NCBI GenBank assembly: GCA_010015655.1
Contig: ML976684.1
Coordinates: 382,639-446,638 of the forward strand
Direction of reading: 5' to 3'
DNA from: Bimuria novae-zelandiae CBS 107.79
Taxonomy: Eukaryota; Ascomycota; Dothideomycetes; Pleosporales; Didymosphaeriaceae
Length of the DNA stretch: 64,000 nucleotides
The notes below the pieces were generated by a model. That model did no database searches. It was not told the DNA's origin and worked only from the letters and a program-made list of their open reading frames with translations. Each line of letters opens with the position of its first letter. Positions within the stretch are counted from its first letter, which is position 1. The position numbers and the translations under genes were made by a program. Of this stretch, positions 10,696-22,434 are shown piece after piece.

Positions 10696-11610
10696 TTATC
10701 CATTCTGGGAACATAGACACATATCCCACATCCCTCCGCCAGGAAGTGTATTTTGTGTTGCCCCTTGTGTACTGCCGGCGAAGGTAATAATCTCCCCGAT
10801 ATGCTCCCGCAACCACACCTTATCTTCTATCCTCGTAAAACCAGGCGCCCCCTCGAACCCCACCGATCCCTCCATCGGAAATATCAGACACCCTTTCCTA
10901 ATAACCTCGCCAGCACAGTAACCCACCCCCGGATACCGGCTCGAAAAACCACTCACGTGACGAAATATCTGGACTAAGTCAGCCGAATCACACCAAAAAT
11001 CCCACTGAAGCCGTATTTGCAGATGCTTCAAGCTGGTAGAACCCATATGCCCACGGGCAATTTTGCGCAGAAATATCCACGAAGAGTAGGTGGGCTTGAG
11101 GGAGAGCTTCAAGCGGCGTATCGGTGCGCGGTGCTCGGGGCTCGGGAGGCATATGCGGTCGCCGGTGTTGCGGCGGACATGGAAGGTATTGAGGCGGAAG
11201 AGCACGTCCCTTGCGGGCTCAACGATGGATGGATGCGCCATGACTGTGAGATCCAACATGACGCGTGGCCATTTTTCATCCTCCGTCATGGGGCGGCGGA
11301 GACAATGGATCCGATGTGGGCGGTAGGGACGCGTGACTTCGCCGAATACAAGACAGTATTTCAAGATCATGATCCTGAGTTCAAGCGAGAAGCTTGTGAA
11401 GCCAGCTGCAAATTGAGCACCAAATGCCGGGGCGAAATGGATGCCTGTTTCGGGCGGGTCAAGGAAGGAACGTGTGCCGGGGCGCTCTTGCCAGTCTAAA
11501 TTGTTGGTGCGCATCGCCATTGGGGATGGAATGACGGTACCGATGGATTTGCCTAGCGCAAGGAAGTAGCATGTGGTGGTGGTTGTAGGTAGATCATCGT
11601 TGTCGCTCAT
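10696..11610 (-). CDS. F-box-like (2EXR-type) protein of unknown function
   Basis: Single exon, 304 residues. After about 70 variable residues comes FTSFSLELRIMILKYCLVFG, the pattern of the short F-box-like motif at the start of many Dothideomycete proteins. It is followed by a segment listing a restored-gene-like core: VEPARDVLFRLNTFHV, then RRLKLSLKPTYSSWIFLRKI and SLKHLQIRLQWDFW. No enzyme motif, signal peptide or membrane segment is visible. The ATG at 11610 is the first in frame. A broken relative lies directly downstream on the same strand, so the two probably arose by tandem duplication. The family assignment rests on pattern recognition; the role is unknown (such proteins are sometimes assumed to be ubiquitin-ligase adaptors). 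Confidence 0.55.
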   Translation of the reverse strand: MSDNDDLPTTTTTCYFLALGKSIGTVIPSPMAMRTNNLDWQERPGTRSFLDPPETGIHFAPAFGAQFAAGFTSFSLELRIMILKYCLVFGEVTRPYRPHRIHCLRRPMTEDEKWPRVMLDLTVMAHPSIVEPARDVLFRLNTFHVRRNTGDRICLPSPEHRAPIRRLKLSLKPTYSSWIFLRKIARGHMGSTSLKHLQIRLQWDFWCDSADLVQIFRHVSGFSSRYPGVGYCAGEVIRKGCLIFPMEGSVGFEGAPGFTRIEDKVWLREHIGEIITFAGSTQGATQNTLPGGGMWDMCLCSQNG

Positions 11611-11773
11611 CTTGGAAAGCCTTCGAACAGTACCTCATGAGGTCGTAGTGTATATTCCTTTGCCGAGTGCACCGGGTAGCAAAGACGTGGCTGTTATCGT
11701 CGTCGACAACTTGTGCACCATCTTATATATTCCTATGTAGCCTATTAAAAAATGAATATCCATGGCGTGGTAG

Positions 11774-12344
11774 CGAACCTACTCAAAACGGGTCACCGTC
11801 CACGACAACTACGGTTCATCCACCCAACAACTCCACCACTCCCACACAGCTCTCCCATCATGCATAAAACCCAAATACCACATCCACCAGCACCTTCACC
11901 ACGCTCACCACATCCTCCAAAATGCCCCGCATAACCCCTTCCCTCATCTACTAGGCGTAGCTTACATCGCCCTCGCCATCCTCCTCGCCCTAGACGAGTT
12001 CCGCACCTTCGCCTCCATCGCGCACCACCTCTCAAAAGCCGAAGCCGCACTCCACATCCCGGTTCCTCTTCGCTGGCTCAGCCCGTACATCTCCGATCCG
12101 TACGTCTTAGGCGTCCTCGCCTCCATGCTGTTGGCCCTGCCCTACTGTTTCTTCGTCACGATGCCTTTGATGCGGTGGGCGACAAGCGAGCGACCACTCT
12201 ACGACTCGAAAGTTTATGAATTCCCGGTGGCGTTTTTAGCAGTGTGGACGCATATTATTATTGTGAGTTCTAGACTGGGGTGAGCAGCAACTCGATGCGG
12301 ACTTTGTGCTGATGCGTTTACAGATTAACAACTTTGTGCTTTGA
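11774..12344 (+). CDS. probable small membrane protein, start unresolved
   Basis: An open frame from 11774 (just after a TAG) reads into a His-rich stretch and then three hydrophobic segments: LLGVAYIALAILLAL, LGVLASMLLALPYCFFV and VAFLAVWTHIIII. At 12263 a standard donor (GTGAGT) and an acceptor CAG at 12321-12323 define a 61-base intron, after which INNFVL and a TGA complete the protein. No ATG lies in the frame upstream of the hydrophobic part, so either a first small exon is missing from this model or the gene is broken. I do not recognise the family. Between charged loops are WLSPYISDPYVL and TSERPLYDSKVYEFP. Hydrophobic periodicity plus a clean terminal intron are the reasons to list it. 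Confidence 0.4.
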
Positions 12345-12707
12345 TAAGGGGATCGCGGGTGGAGCCGAGAACGGAAGAACAAGCTTGTATGCACTCAGCA
12401 GCTTGTACAGCTCGAATAGGAGTGTACCGATGAACCACCGGATGGATTCGCAGCTCCGCACAACAGTGGAAGAAGTGGAATGTGCAAGACAGACAAGTAT
12501 TTCAGCTCTCAATACAATTGTGCTCCAGTCAACAGGTTGCGACATATTTGACTTGACCGGGGATTCGGACATATGTTGACTTGATTCGTGCATTGCATAA
12601 TCTTTTTTGATACTGCTTCTGTAAACCACGTTGCCTCACGCCCGCTGTTAGCGCTGACATAGCAACCGTAATCCATCTTCTCGAGACCCAAGACATGCAT
12701 ATTCTCT

Positions 12708-14241
12708 TCACGTGCTTCCCGGACCACCCAGTAGCGCAAACCGTCGCACAATGCTGGGGCCAATCTCATCATACTCTGCCTTCGTGTGGCAGTAACTCTT
12801 GAATTCCGGAGTCTGGCCCAACAGACTGCCTCCGAACCACGGACCATGTCGCTGCCTCTTGTGTGTAATGACCTGGACGTCCAAACCACCACTCTTGGCG
12901 CCTCCACTCCGGGCTTCGGAGGCCTTGATCCTGGCGTCTACAAGATGTCTGATGTCGCGCTGCAGACGTCTTCCGAAATCCTTGTATAGTGTGGAACCTC
13001 CAGACAGAACAATGTTCTTGTAGAGCCCTCTTCGCACATCAATGGGCGAGGTCTGGATAACGGTATCGACAATGTTCGGTAGCGGTGTCAGGAAGTCTGA
13101 AGAGTAGATCTCGGGGTTGAAGAATATTTCGGGGGCCAAAAACCTCTCGTAACCGACGTCCACCTGTACTGACTTGCCGTTGGGGTAGTTGACCGTGTGC
13201 TTCTTGAAATAATCCGGTTCGCGGTCAAAGCGGGAAAACTCCTTTACAATATCGGGTGACACATAGCAGAACTCCTCCTTTATGCGCTCTGCAGTCTGAA
13301 GAGAGGAATCCGGCTCGCCACGGTCTCGTAGGAGTGATTGGACGAAGTTCGTTATGTCGCGACCGGCAATGGGAACACTCTTGATTGAAGAACCGATAAC
13401 GTAGCCTTCAGCGACAGGAATGACGTGGGTAACACCAGCACCAGAGTCGATGACTGTACCCGTGAGTGAACGGTCATGGACCTTTGAACTGGTCCATGAA
13501 GCTGCGAGGGCAAGCACGGCCTGTACAGCGATGTATAGACCGGCTACGTTGAAGGATTCGAACATTATCTCGGCAGTGTTTTCGCGGTTCTCGGGGGGAT
13601 TCAGGGGCTAGATAGCAATTAGATTTGAACAGAAAACAGCTGCACAGGATCTTGCTCACGGGTTCGGTGAGAAGAAAGTGGTGGTCTTCGGGTTCCACGC
13701 GCAAATATTTGAATATAGAGTTCGACCAGAATCGCTCCATGAGGTCCTGCTACTGTCAATATAGCGCCCGAAAGCTTTCATTAGCTCCCATACCCAGTTG
13801 TCTATTTGACCATGTCTGATAGGGTAGTGAATGCCGTACCCAGGCCCTACTGCCGCCGACAGAGCTTCATCTCCAATGAAGAAATCGAGATCCTCGGTTC
13901 CTCGTTTCGCATGCAGATGGCTACCAGGGCCAGCACCGCCGGTCAAGAAGGAAGGCTTGTTCGCGACCGAAGGCCGCCCGGACCCAGAGCCGCCGGCACC
14001 GCCTGCCGGGCCCTTGGAAGCTATCGCGGTGGGGAACACGAAAGATGGAGAGTCGTTGCCAGCGAAGCCTGGAAGACGTTAGCTTCCTGGTATCTCGGAG
14101 GAGGAAGTGGACGCAATGTACCAAGCTTCGAGTAGCCCGTACCGCTGGAGTAGGCGGTCAGTATGCGACTATGCTTGAGGGGCCCGCAGGCTGCAAGGGA
14201 GCTTACTTGTCCATGACAACGGCAGGGGTCTGGGACGCCAT
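12708..14241 (-). CDS. ARP3: actin-related protein 3 (Arp2/3 complex)
   Basis: Five exons on the minus strand: 14241-14207, 14144-14122, 14068-13794, 13746-13660 and 13607-12708, giving 439 residues. Arp3 is one of the two actin-like subunits of the Arp2/3 complex, which nucleates branched actin at endocytic patches. The N terminus assembles over the first three exons into the nucleotide-binding loop [20 protein letters not shown]. Later come [69 protein letters not shown] and the ending [20 protein letters not shown] with FALLGGPG. A Gly/Ser-rich insert of about 30 residues after residue 30 is a fungal feature. The second exon has only 23 bases. Length fits the family. Confidence 0.95.
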
Positions 14242-15085
14242 CTTTGCTGCTGCTCGCGGAGGAGCTGTATACGCGCAAGAAGCAGCTCAGGAAGACCCGT
14301 GGAGAGGGGAGCGTGGGCGCGAATTGGCGGATTGGGGTGGTGGATTCGTCAGAGTGGGATGGCGGAGGCTGGAGATGTGGGCTGCTGGAACCGGGCGCAG
14401 CAATCCCCGCTCCACCCACCTTCACTTGGCGCAGCGGAAACACTGGCGAAGGGCGGGGGTCTTCACAACATCTATCATCGCCATAATTATCTGCATACAC
14501 AACCGAAGGACGCGCATTGTCTTCGCTCGCTCTTTCCTTGTGTACCAGAAGCTTGCCGTAAGCCCCACTCGGGCCACATCTCCCAGCGCTTCTAGCAATG
14601 ACATTGGGAAGGAGCAGTCGCCCGCGACTCTTTCCACTCCAGCCTGCTGCCGTCTTCCTCTAACTCACTCACTAACCATCCCTACGACTCTTCCGCAGCT
14701 CTCCCCACTCTTACTGTGCACCAGAGCGCTAGGACACAGTGTTTAACCCGACCGAGGCGAATTCCATTCATTCACCATTCTTCACCTGTGTTACTTCCTT
14801 CCGCCTCATACCTCACCTTGAATCTTCTCGCACCCGCCACCAGCGACCCGCTCACCTAGTTTACTGATGACCTCTTGACTGAGTACTGAAAACGTCTCTC
14901 GGGTCTAAAATTTCTCTTTTCATCGGCTAACCAGTTGCCTCCTCACCAGCATCCACTCGTTTCCCAATACTCAGGCCGCCACCCGGCCGTCACAACAAAA
15001 GCGTTCACCAGCCGCGAACCTGGAGAGATTCGGACCAAGTCTCCGCAGCCTCCGTCGACGCCTCTCTGGAACAAAGGACAGGGGC
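14242..15085. promoter_or_regulatory. divergent upstream region of ARP3 and the taspase-like gene
   Basis: 844 bases between two divergent start codons. Pyrimidine-rich tracts (for example around 14630-14720 and 14780-14830) are typical of fungal promoters and leaders. No gene supported. Confidence 0.4.
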
Positions 15086-17153
15086 ATGTCGGTTTCTGCA
15101 GGTCAGCCTGGAGCCATCGACGGCGCAATCCAGCATGAACCACTTACGCGAAAGGCTACAGAAAGTCCACACCGCAGCGATATTAGCTGTATCTTTGTCC
15201 ATGCTGGAGCAGGCTATCACAGTCATGCAAACGAGCAGATCCACCTTGAGGCGTGCAATGAGTATGGTTCCTCAGAATTACGGAGGCGTGGTACTGATTA
15301 TCCTGCAGTGCAGCGCAAGTTGCAATGCTAATACTACGCAACGGTGGATCGGCGCTTGATGCCGTCGAAATGGCTGTCAAGATGCTCGAAGACCGCGAGA
15401 TCACCAACGCAGGATATGGAAGCAATCTGGCCATGGACGGCGTAGTCGAGTGTGATGCATCTATTGTGGACTACCACGGTCGCAGCGGGGCAGTTGGTGC
15501 GGTTTATCGTACGTTTCCAATGTCCAGAATCGTAGGGTCCTAACAGCCAGCAACAGAGATCAAAAATCCCGTCTCACTCGCTAGACTTGTGCTCAACCAC
15601 ACGACTCAGTCGCTCACACTGCGCCGTGTGCCGCCAAATCTCCTAGTCGCCCAAGGAGCCCTCCAGTTCGCCCGGGAGATGGGCATGCCAGAGCTACCCC
15701 ACGACGCCCTCGTCTCACACGCTGCAAAAGAGAGATGGGTTCGGTGGCACTCTGATCTGAAATCAGCGGAGCGCAAAGCTCGGAAGAATCGTCAGCATCC
15801 CTCCTGTTGGAAAATACGGGAGCCGTTGACAGCTGAGGATGAGGCAGAACAAGAGCGGTTGCGTCGCGAACATACCAAGAATCTGATGCAGGGATACTCA
15901 GCACTGCCTGGTTCCAATTCTCCGACTACCTTCGAACAGACACTCTGCTATGCAGTAGACGACGACGAGTCAATAAACCCTACCGTCCCTTCCGATCCGA
16001 GTTCTGACATTTCTATGACGAGTTCTGCAAGTGATCCTCGCATAGCTACGCCAGAATCGATCAATTCTGACCACCTGCACGAGTTCATGCCAGCTCGTCC
16101 GGCCTCTATCGAAGAGTCTTCCAGAAGCGCTTTTATCAACAGCACGCAGCAGGTTCCAACGTTGAGCCAGTTCCGAGACCCAAATGCCAGGCATTCACCA
16201 ATGGGCCGCATTGCCGAGTATGGTCTGATGGCGGATGTGAATCGAGCTGGTTCTCATACCCGGCGGTCGTGGGGAGATGGGTCCGGAGAAGAATTCGAGT
16301 CGACATCCAGCGCCGCTACCAGCAAGCCGCCAAAACACTTAGAAGTACCAGTGCCTCATACCTCATGCGACGGAGTGCAAGTCATGCATTCGTCGCCGCA
16401 CGGGCGTGGAACAACTTTGGCAGAGAAGGCTCAAAACACCACGCTTACGCCGACCGCTAGCATACCTCTGCAATGTCGGACGGCTCGAGAAGAAGATCAT
16501 ATTACCGACACCGTTGGCGCAATTGCAATCGATGGTTGGGGTAGAATTGCTTGTGCAGCCTCTTCCGGTGGCATCGGTATGAAATATCGTGGGCGCGTTG
16601 GTCCAGCTGCACTCGTTGGGGTTGGCACAGCCGTCATACCCAAAGATCCCGATGACCCGGACGAGACTTCCGTCGCAACTGTCACGAGCGGTACCGGAGA
16701 ACACATGGCAACGACTATGGCTGCTACCGTATGCGCCGAGAGGCTTTATCAAAGCGTAAAGAAGCAGAAGGGCGGAGAGTACGTCAAAGTGACTGAAGAC
16801 GAGGCTCTTCGATCCATGATCGAAAACGAGTTTATGGGTAAGGCGAATACTCGTAGGATCGTCGAGCCGTTATTAACTTCTACGCAGGGCATCCGAGTGT
16901 GAAGAATAGCAACTCGGCAGGCGCTATTGGAATTCTTGGGGTCAAGAAAACCCGGCAGGGTGTCATGCTGTACTATGGCCACAACACCGATTCATTCGCA
17001 ATGGCTTCGATGCACTCTGATGAAGACGCACCTTGGTGCACCATGTCACGCAACGACGGCAAAGGTCAGATTGCTCAAGGTGGTCGGCTGATGCGCTACC
17101 AGCGGCAGAAAAAGACCAAGAGCACTCCCACCCCTCGCCAACCATATGTTTGA
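15086..17153 (+). CDS. taspase/L-asparaginase-like N-terminal-nucleophile threonine hydrolase
   Basis: Four exons: 15086-15261, 15309-15508, 15557-16837 and 16888-17153, giving 640 residues; introns are 47, 48 and 50 bases. Members of this family cut themselves to expose a catalytic threonine. The alpha part shows FVHAGAGYHS, AMLILRNGGSALDAV and ITNAGYGSNLAMDG. A long polar linker (about residues 200-430) separates it from the beta part, which starts at the cleavage site DTVGAIAIDGWGRIACAASS with the predicted nucleophile at about Thr444. TSGTGEHMATTMAATVCAER and a GHNTDSFAMASM segment complete the core. The long linker and the glycine-rich motifs fit fungal relatives of human taspase 1 better than short bacterial asparaginases. 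Whether the substrate is a protein or isoaspartyl peptide cannot be told. Confidence 0.85.
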
Positions 17154-17763
17154 TCCGACACCAAACCCTGCGCTATATCCTATCGAATTCTCCAAGGACT
17201 ACCTGCCTAGATACTCTGCCTCTTCCCTGTTTAGTGGCTTGTCTGGAATGCCCTGGTCGACCCTGAATGTTCAACCAAACATGGCTAGTGGGTGGACCAC
17301 AAGATGAGGTGTGTTGGCCATCTTTCGGTGGCATGTTATTCGCATATGTGCATTTAGTGGCGTTTGATACCTCTCATGCAGCATTAGCCTGACGCTTTCG
17401 TGGGCGCACTGTTTTGGCAATCTGAGCAAAATGCAGTGGTGGTCCGAGCCTAAGACATGGACGGAGAAAGGCACAGGACGTGACGGTTGGTGAATAGAGT
17501 CTTGCTTTACCTAAAATAACGATAATCTTGATTGCTGATACATTTGGAAAGTGTGAGCGGGCTCAACAGGCGCACGGACCAACATTATTGTGGCGCTCAC
17601 GTTGATACCTCGCGTCTTTCACACGCGCTGCACGAGTACGCCGCGCCAACTTCACGGAAGAGCTTTATACAACACGGCGCGCCAGATGTTCGTGTTTAAT
17701 ATGTCGCAATATCTCTCTACAATCGAGCCGCGTAGACCCTCTCAAGCGTCCTAAGCACCCACC
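17154..17763. other. intergenic, promoter of TFB4
   Basis: 610 bases between two genes on the same strand. No gene or repeat seen. Confidence 0.4.
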
Positions 17764-19007
17764 ATGAACGCCATCGACGCTTCCGAACACCACGAGCGCG
17801 TGGACGAGAGTAGGAACTAAAGCTGTTGCGTAAGTGAAGGCCCACGCTGACTGTATGTGCAGGTGTGCCTCCATCGCTCCTAGCCATTGTCCTAGATACC
17901 AACCCACACGCTTGGGCGCATCTCTCTTCTACACTCCCGCTCGCAACAGCGCTAGCCAACATCCTCGTCTTCATAAACGCGCACCTTGCCTCTGGCAATG
18001 CAAACAGTGTGGCCGTCATAGCCTCGCACTCGAACAAATCATGCTTCCTCTATCCTACACCCGCACCGTCCTCCCCGCGACCCCAACCTAATGCGACAAA
18101 CGGCGACGTCGACATGAATGGTACAACGGAAACCACTTCGTACTCGGTACAAGACAACCCGAACAAGTATCGCCCGTTCGCAAACGTGGAGACAGCTATC
18201 TTGAATAACTTCGCGAAGTTGATGGAGGGCACAAAGGAGAGCCACTTGGAGGCAACACCTACGACCCTTATCGGTGGTGCATTGTCGCTTGCGCTCTCGT
18301 TTATCGCGAAAGCGACATTACTACACTCGCCTTCAACCTCCAATTCGGACGAAGCGATGCTCGCCATTGCAGACCCGGAAGCCATACACACGTCGTATGT
18401 GTCGCTCGCAAGTCGCATCCTCATCGTATCGGTATCGGGTGACCTTGCGAACCAGTACATCCCTGTTATGAACAGTATATTTGCGGCGCAGCGGAAGAGG
18501 ATCCCAATCGACATATTGAAGCTGGCAGGAGACACAGTGCTGTTACAACAAGCGAGTGACGCTACAGGAGGCGTTTACATGAAGCCTGAGCGACCAGAGG
18601 GGCTGCTGCAATATCTCATGATGGCGTTTTTACCAGATCCCACTGCACGGAAAAGCCTGGTCATGCCCAGCGCTGGCGGAGTCGATTTCAGGGCAGCGTG
18701 CTTTTGTCACCGCAAGGTCGTCGATATCGGCTACGTGTGCAGTGTGTGCCTCAGCAGTAAGTTGACTCCTACTGCCTCCAACCTCGGACCCCAACGGGCT
18801 TACTAACACAATGCAGTCTTCTGTTCCCACGACCTTCCTGATAACCTATGTTTGACCTGTGGATCCTATCTCTCGCTTCGCGCCGCTCAGTCAAACCCGC
18901 CGGCTTTGATACCCCGCAAGAAGAAAAAGAAGAAGCGAGCAGGCGCAGATTCAGCAACCCCGGGTGGTAGCACACCTGCCGGTTCAAACACTCCTATGCA
19001 TGCGTGA
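17764..19007 (+). CDS. TFB4: TFIIH core subunit Tfb4 (p34)
   Basis: Three exons, 17764-17809, 17863-18756 and 18817-19007, give 376 residues; introns are 53 and 60 bases, and the second has a perfect TACTAAC branch site. Tfb4 is a structural subunit of TFIIH, needed for transcription initiation and nucleotide excision repair. The von Willebrand A-like domain begins PPSLLAIVLDTNPHAWA. Further family marks are RILIVSVSGDLANQYIPVMN, FAAQRKRIPIDILKL, QQASDATGGVYMKP and LLQYLMMAFLPDP. The C-terminal zinc-binding region shows CFCHRKVVDIGYVCSVCLS and, across the second splice, IFCSHDLPDNLCLTCGSYL. A Lys-rich tail ends the protein. The short first exon is supported by its exact in-phase splice. Confidence 0.93.
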
Positions 19008-19858
19008 TCTCTTTAAAACTTTCATTAAGCTGGAAGGCGTTTTACAGGAACATTATAGCATTTCTTGGCGTTCATCTGGCAACGAGACTGTAGGATAAGA
19101 TTTTGGCGTTTTTTTGTCCGGTCTGGGCAATACTTATCCTGGTATTCGGGGTTCAAGACGATGAGGCTAGCAGAAGAGCGCAGCTAGTAAGAGACTAAGA
19201 GTGTACTAGGGCTTAGTGTACATACCGTTACCGACCCCCAACGTTACCCTCGCAAGGTGTGCCTGGATTGAGATCACGCTCTCGGGACTCGTAGACCTGA
19301 CATTAAGCTTTACATCCCGGTGCTGGTGGAATCGTTGTTCATGCATCCTCAAAAATAGAAATCACCCCACTGTAGAAAGCTTGGGGACCGAGTATAGAAT
19401 GCAACGAGGCCCGCGACCATACTTGCACGAGGTGCGGGGCTGAAACCCCGATGTGGAATATTCTCCTTTCCCCCCATCGAAAGACGCCTTGGCCTCAACG
19501 GCGACCCACATGTTCCGACGTCGCGAGAACCAACAATTCGACCTTACCAAGTGAGGGCCGATGTGTTTACAATGCCGAAGGCGAGAATCGTATCGATAGC
19601 GATGGGCTGCGGTGACCGAGGTTCGCTTCTAAAACCTTAGTAGTACAAAGCATTCGCATTGTGCTTCAGTGACATGCCACACGCGGCATAAGACTGGCCG
19701 CTAAAGCAAGGGATTGTTACATCCTTCAGTCGCGTTACTTTCCTAACCGCTTACGGTCTTCTTTCTCCACAACAGGTCTCTTACGCCCTTCTTGCTTAAA
19801 TGCACCTTCCTGCGACCTTTTGTCCCCTTTGAGCAATTCTCGTGCATATTCAATCACC
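19008..19858. other. intergenic, promoter of the monooxygenase
   Basis: 851 bases between two genes on the same strand. No gene supported. A CT-rich tract with TTCTTTCTCC lies about 100 bases before the start codon. Confidence 0.4.
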
Positions 19859-21986
19859 ATGGGCGAGGCTATTCGGCGCGTTAATGGGTACGACCATGAC
19901 GCCTACACGTACTACCCGGTCATCATCGTGGGAGCTGGAGCGTCGGGTATCGCGATGGCGTGCCAATTGAAGGAGAAGCTTGGATTTGACCAGTTCCGGA
20001 TATTCGATCGGCAAGCAGGCATTGGCGGTACCTGGTGGATCAATCGTTATCCTGGAGTCGCATGGTAAGCAGATCTTCCCTTAAACCCAGCAAGCAAACC
20101 ACGTGGGTGCAAGAACGAGAAAATCCCAGTATGAAAGGGAGCATTATATGCATGTGGCGTGGGGTTTTGCTTTTATGCAGTGCGGCTGACGCTATGCGGC
20201 GCCCCCCCCCCCCCCGCGCTGCAGTATGATGATGGCTCGCTGACTCGGCTCTTATTAGTGACGTTCCTGCCGTCTTTTACAGCTTCAGCTTCAAGCAGAA
20301 CCCCAATTGGACTACTTTTTACCCACCGGGTCGTGAGATTGTTCGGTACTACCACGAGGTTTGCGAGTCGTACAAGATCACAGACAAATTCGAGCTTAAT
20401 ACCGACGTGGAGCAATGCACATGGCTCGAGGACGAGAGATTGTGGGAGATTCGCCTCAGGCGAATGGTCGTCGGCATGGGCTACTTGAGCGGCAAGGACC
20501 GGGCAAAGATCGTGAAAGAGAAGGGTGAAGCGGCCGTTTACTCCGAGACTGAGATTGTGCGGGCAAAGGTCGTGGTCTCATGTGTTGGTGCTCTAGTCGA
20601 ACCGAACGGCTGGCCAAAAGAAATTCCTGGCGTTGAGGACTTCAAAGGCAAAGTATTCCATTCTGCACGGTGGGACGACAGCGCCGACTTCAACGACAAA
20701 GACATTGTCGTTGTGGGCACGGGGTGTACCTCTGCGCAACTCGTTCCGGAGTTACTAAAGGCGCCGTACAACGCCAGATCAGTCACTCAGCTAATGCGAT
20801 CGCCTCCGTATATGGTCCCGGCTTTACCTCCTCCAGGCGGCTACGAGTGGTGGAAGAAGAACTCGTCAACGCTGTTGAAGACAGTTCCTGGTCTCATGGG
20901 CGCGCTGCGTCTTTTAATTGCTGGCAGCGCTGAAAAGGGTTACTTTGACCTTTTTGGAGACACGCCGAAACACGTCAAAAACAGGAGAGATTACGAAGCC
21001 GAACTGATGAAGCGCATGAAGAGCATGGTGTCGGAGAAGTATCACGAGATGTTAACACCAGACTACGAGGTGGGATGCAAGCGGAGGATTTTCGATCATA
21101 CGTGGTACCAGACTTTGAGTGATCCAAAGGTCGAGCTCACGACGCAGCCGCTTACACGAGTCAACGAGAGCAGTGTGGTAATCGGACCTGGGGCTCACTA
21201 TCCAAAGAATGAGAAGAGCGATCTTCCCGAGAGGGAATTACCTGCCGATGTCATCGTCCTGGCCAATGGATTCGAGATAACGACATGGCTGCACCCCTTG
21301 CGTGTGGTAGGAAAAGGCGGCAAGGATCTCGTGAAGACGATGGATGAAAGGGGTGGACCGCAGGCGTATATGGGAACCGCAATGGACGGTTTCCCGAACT
21401 TTTTCCTTATCTTCGGTCCCAATACGGCTACAGGTCATTCGTCCGTGGTCATGGCGTCAGAGAACATGGTGATGCATGCAATAAAGTTCATCAAGCCCAT
21501 ACTGCAGGGCGAAGTTGCTACCGTGGAAGTCAAGCACGAAGCGGAGGTCGCCTTCACAACAGACGTCCAGGCCGCGCTGAAGAAAACAGTGTTCATGACC
21601 GGGGGGTGCGTATCCTGGTACAAAGCAGCAAATGGGTGGAACTCGACAGTGTATCCGTACGTACACCTCCTAAGCTGTTCGTACTTCACTAATTGCCGAG
21701 CAGGTACTCCCAGATTGACTTCTGGCGACGGTGTCGCTTCCCGACTTGGAGTGACTGGGATATCACATACACTAAGCAGGGCATCGCCAGGAAGCGTAGG
21801 GACTTGTTCGTGCGTGTCGTTGCCATTACAGCTATTGTGGTAGGCGCGTATCGCGCACGTCAGAACGGCGTAAATTTGAGAGACGTGAAGGGGTTGTTCT
21901 CGCATATGGTACAGTCCTCCCTCGTACGGTTATCGTATGGAGTGGATTTCCTTACGAACCACGTTGTTGCAGTATTGAAGAGCTAG
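19859..21986 (+). CDS. flavin-dependent monooxygenase, Baeyer-Villiger type
   Basis: Three exons, 19859-20064, 20259-21656 and 21704-21986, give 628 residues. The FAD-binding loop VGAGASG is at residues 24-30, followed by GTWWINRYPGVACDVP, whose Cys codon is made by the first splice. The Baeyer-Villiger fingerprint FxGxxxHxxxW is present as FKGKVFHSARW, followed by the NADPH-binding GTGCTSAQLVPEL. Typical further blocks are CKRRIFDHTWYQTL, LPADVIVLANGFE, NFFLIFGPNTATGHSS and GGCVSWYKAANGWNSTVYP. The C-terminal exon adds a hydrophobic segment (VVAITAIVVGAYRA) that may anchor it to a membrane. Such enzymes insert oxygen into ketones; the substrate is unknown. The first intron is 194 bases, three to four times the local norm, and contains a run of 14 C. 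A Zn2Cys6 regulator gene follows. Confidence 0.88.
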
Positions 21987-22434
21987 GAGGGGTATCGGAG
22001 TTCAGAGAACGTAGACTGTTTGACCTGGAGCGTTAAGTATAGCAATAGCATCGTATCAATACGTAGAAGATCCGATCCAGCCCAGTAGCTGGTTGTTTCT
22101 CTTCCTACGTGCTCCGCTGCGTAGGACACATTTTTCCGCTCGAAAAGCTGAAGTTGGGCTATAAGAATGGTCGACAGCCAGCAAATTTGGATAGCATCCT
22201 TGGGAGCAGTGATACTGTAGCTCAATGTTGATTGTTTCCTTATCATTTATAGTAATAGTCAGTGCCATTGCTCCATCAGCGGTACCCTGTGAATGGACCC
22301 CGCTCTCGGACCTTCAGCCACAGGGCTCGGGCCACAATCGCGATCAATCTGCGCAAGGCCAAGTGACCGTTCCTCCGCTGCTGCAACCGTCCCCGAGCTT
22401 TGGAATCGCCGAAAGTTGCTATGGAAAATCACGC
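21987..22434. promoter_or_regulatory. upstream region of the Zn2Cys6 regulator
   Basis: 448 bases between the monooxygenase stop and the chosen regulator start. The regulator frame is open upstream to 22225, so the true start could lie in here. Confidence 0.35.
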
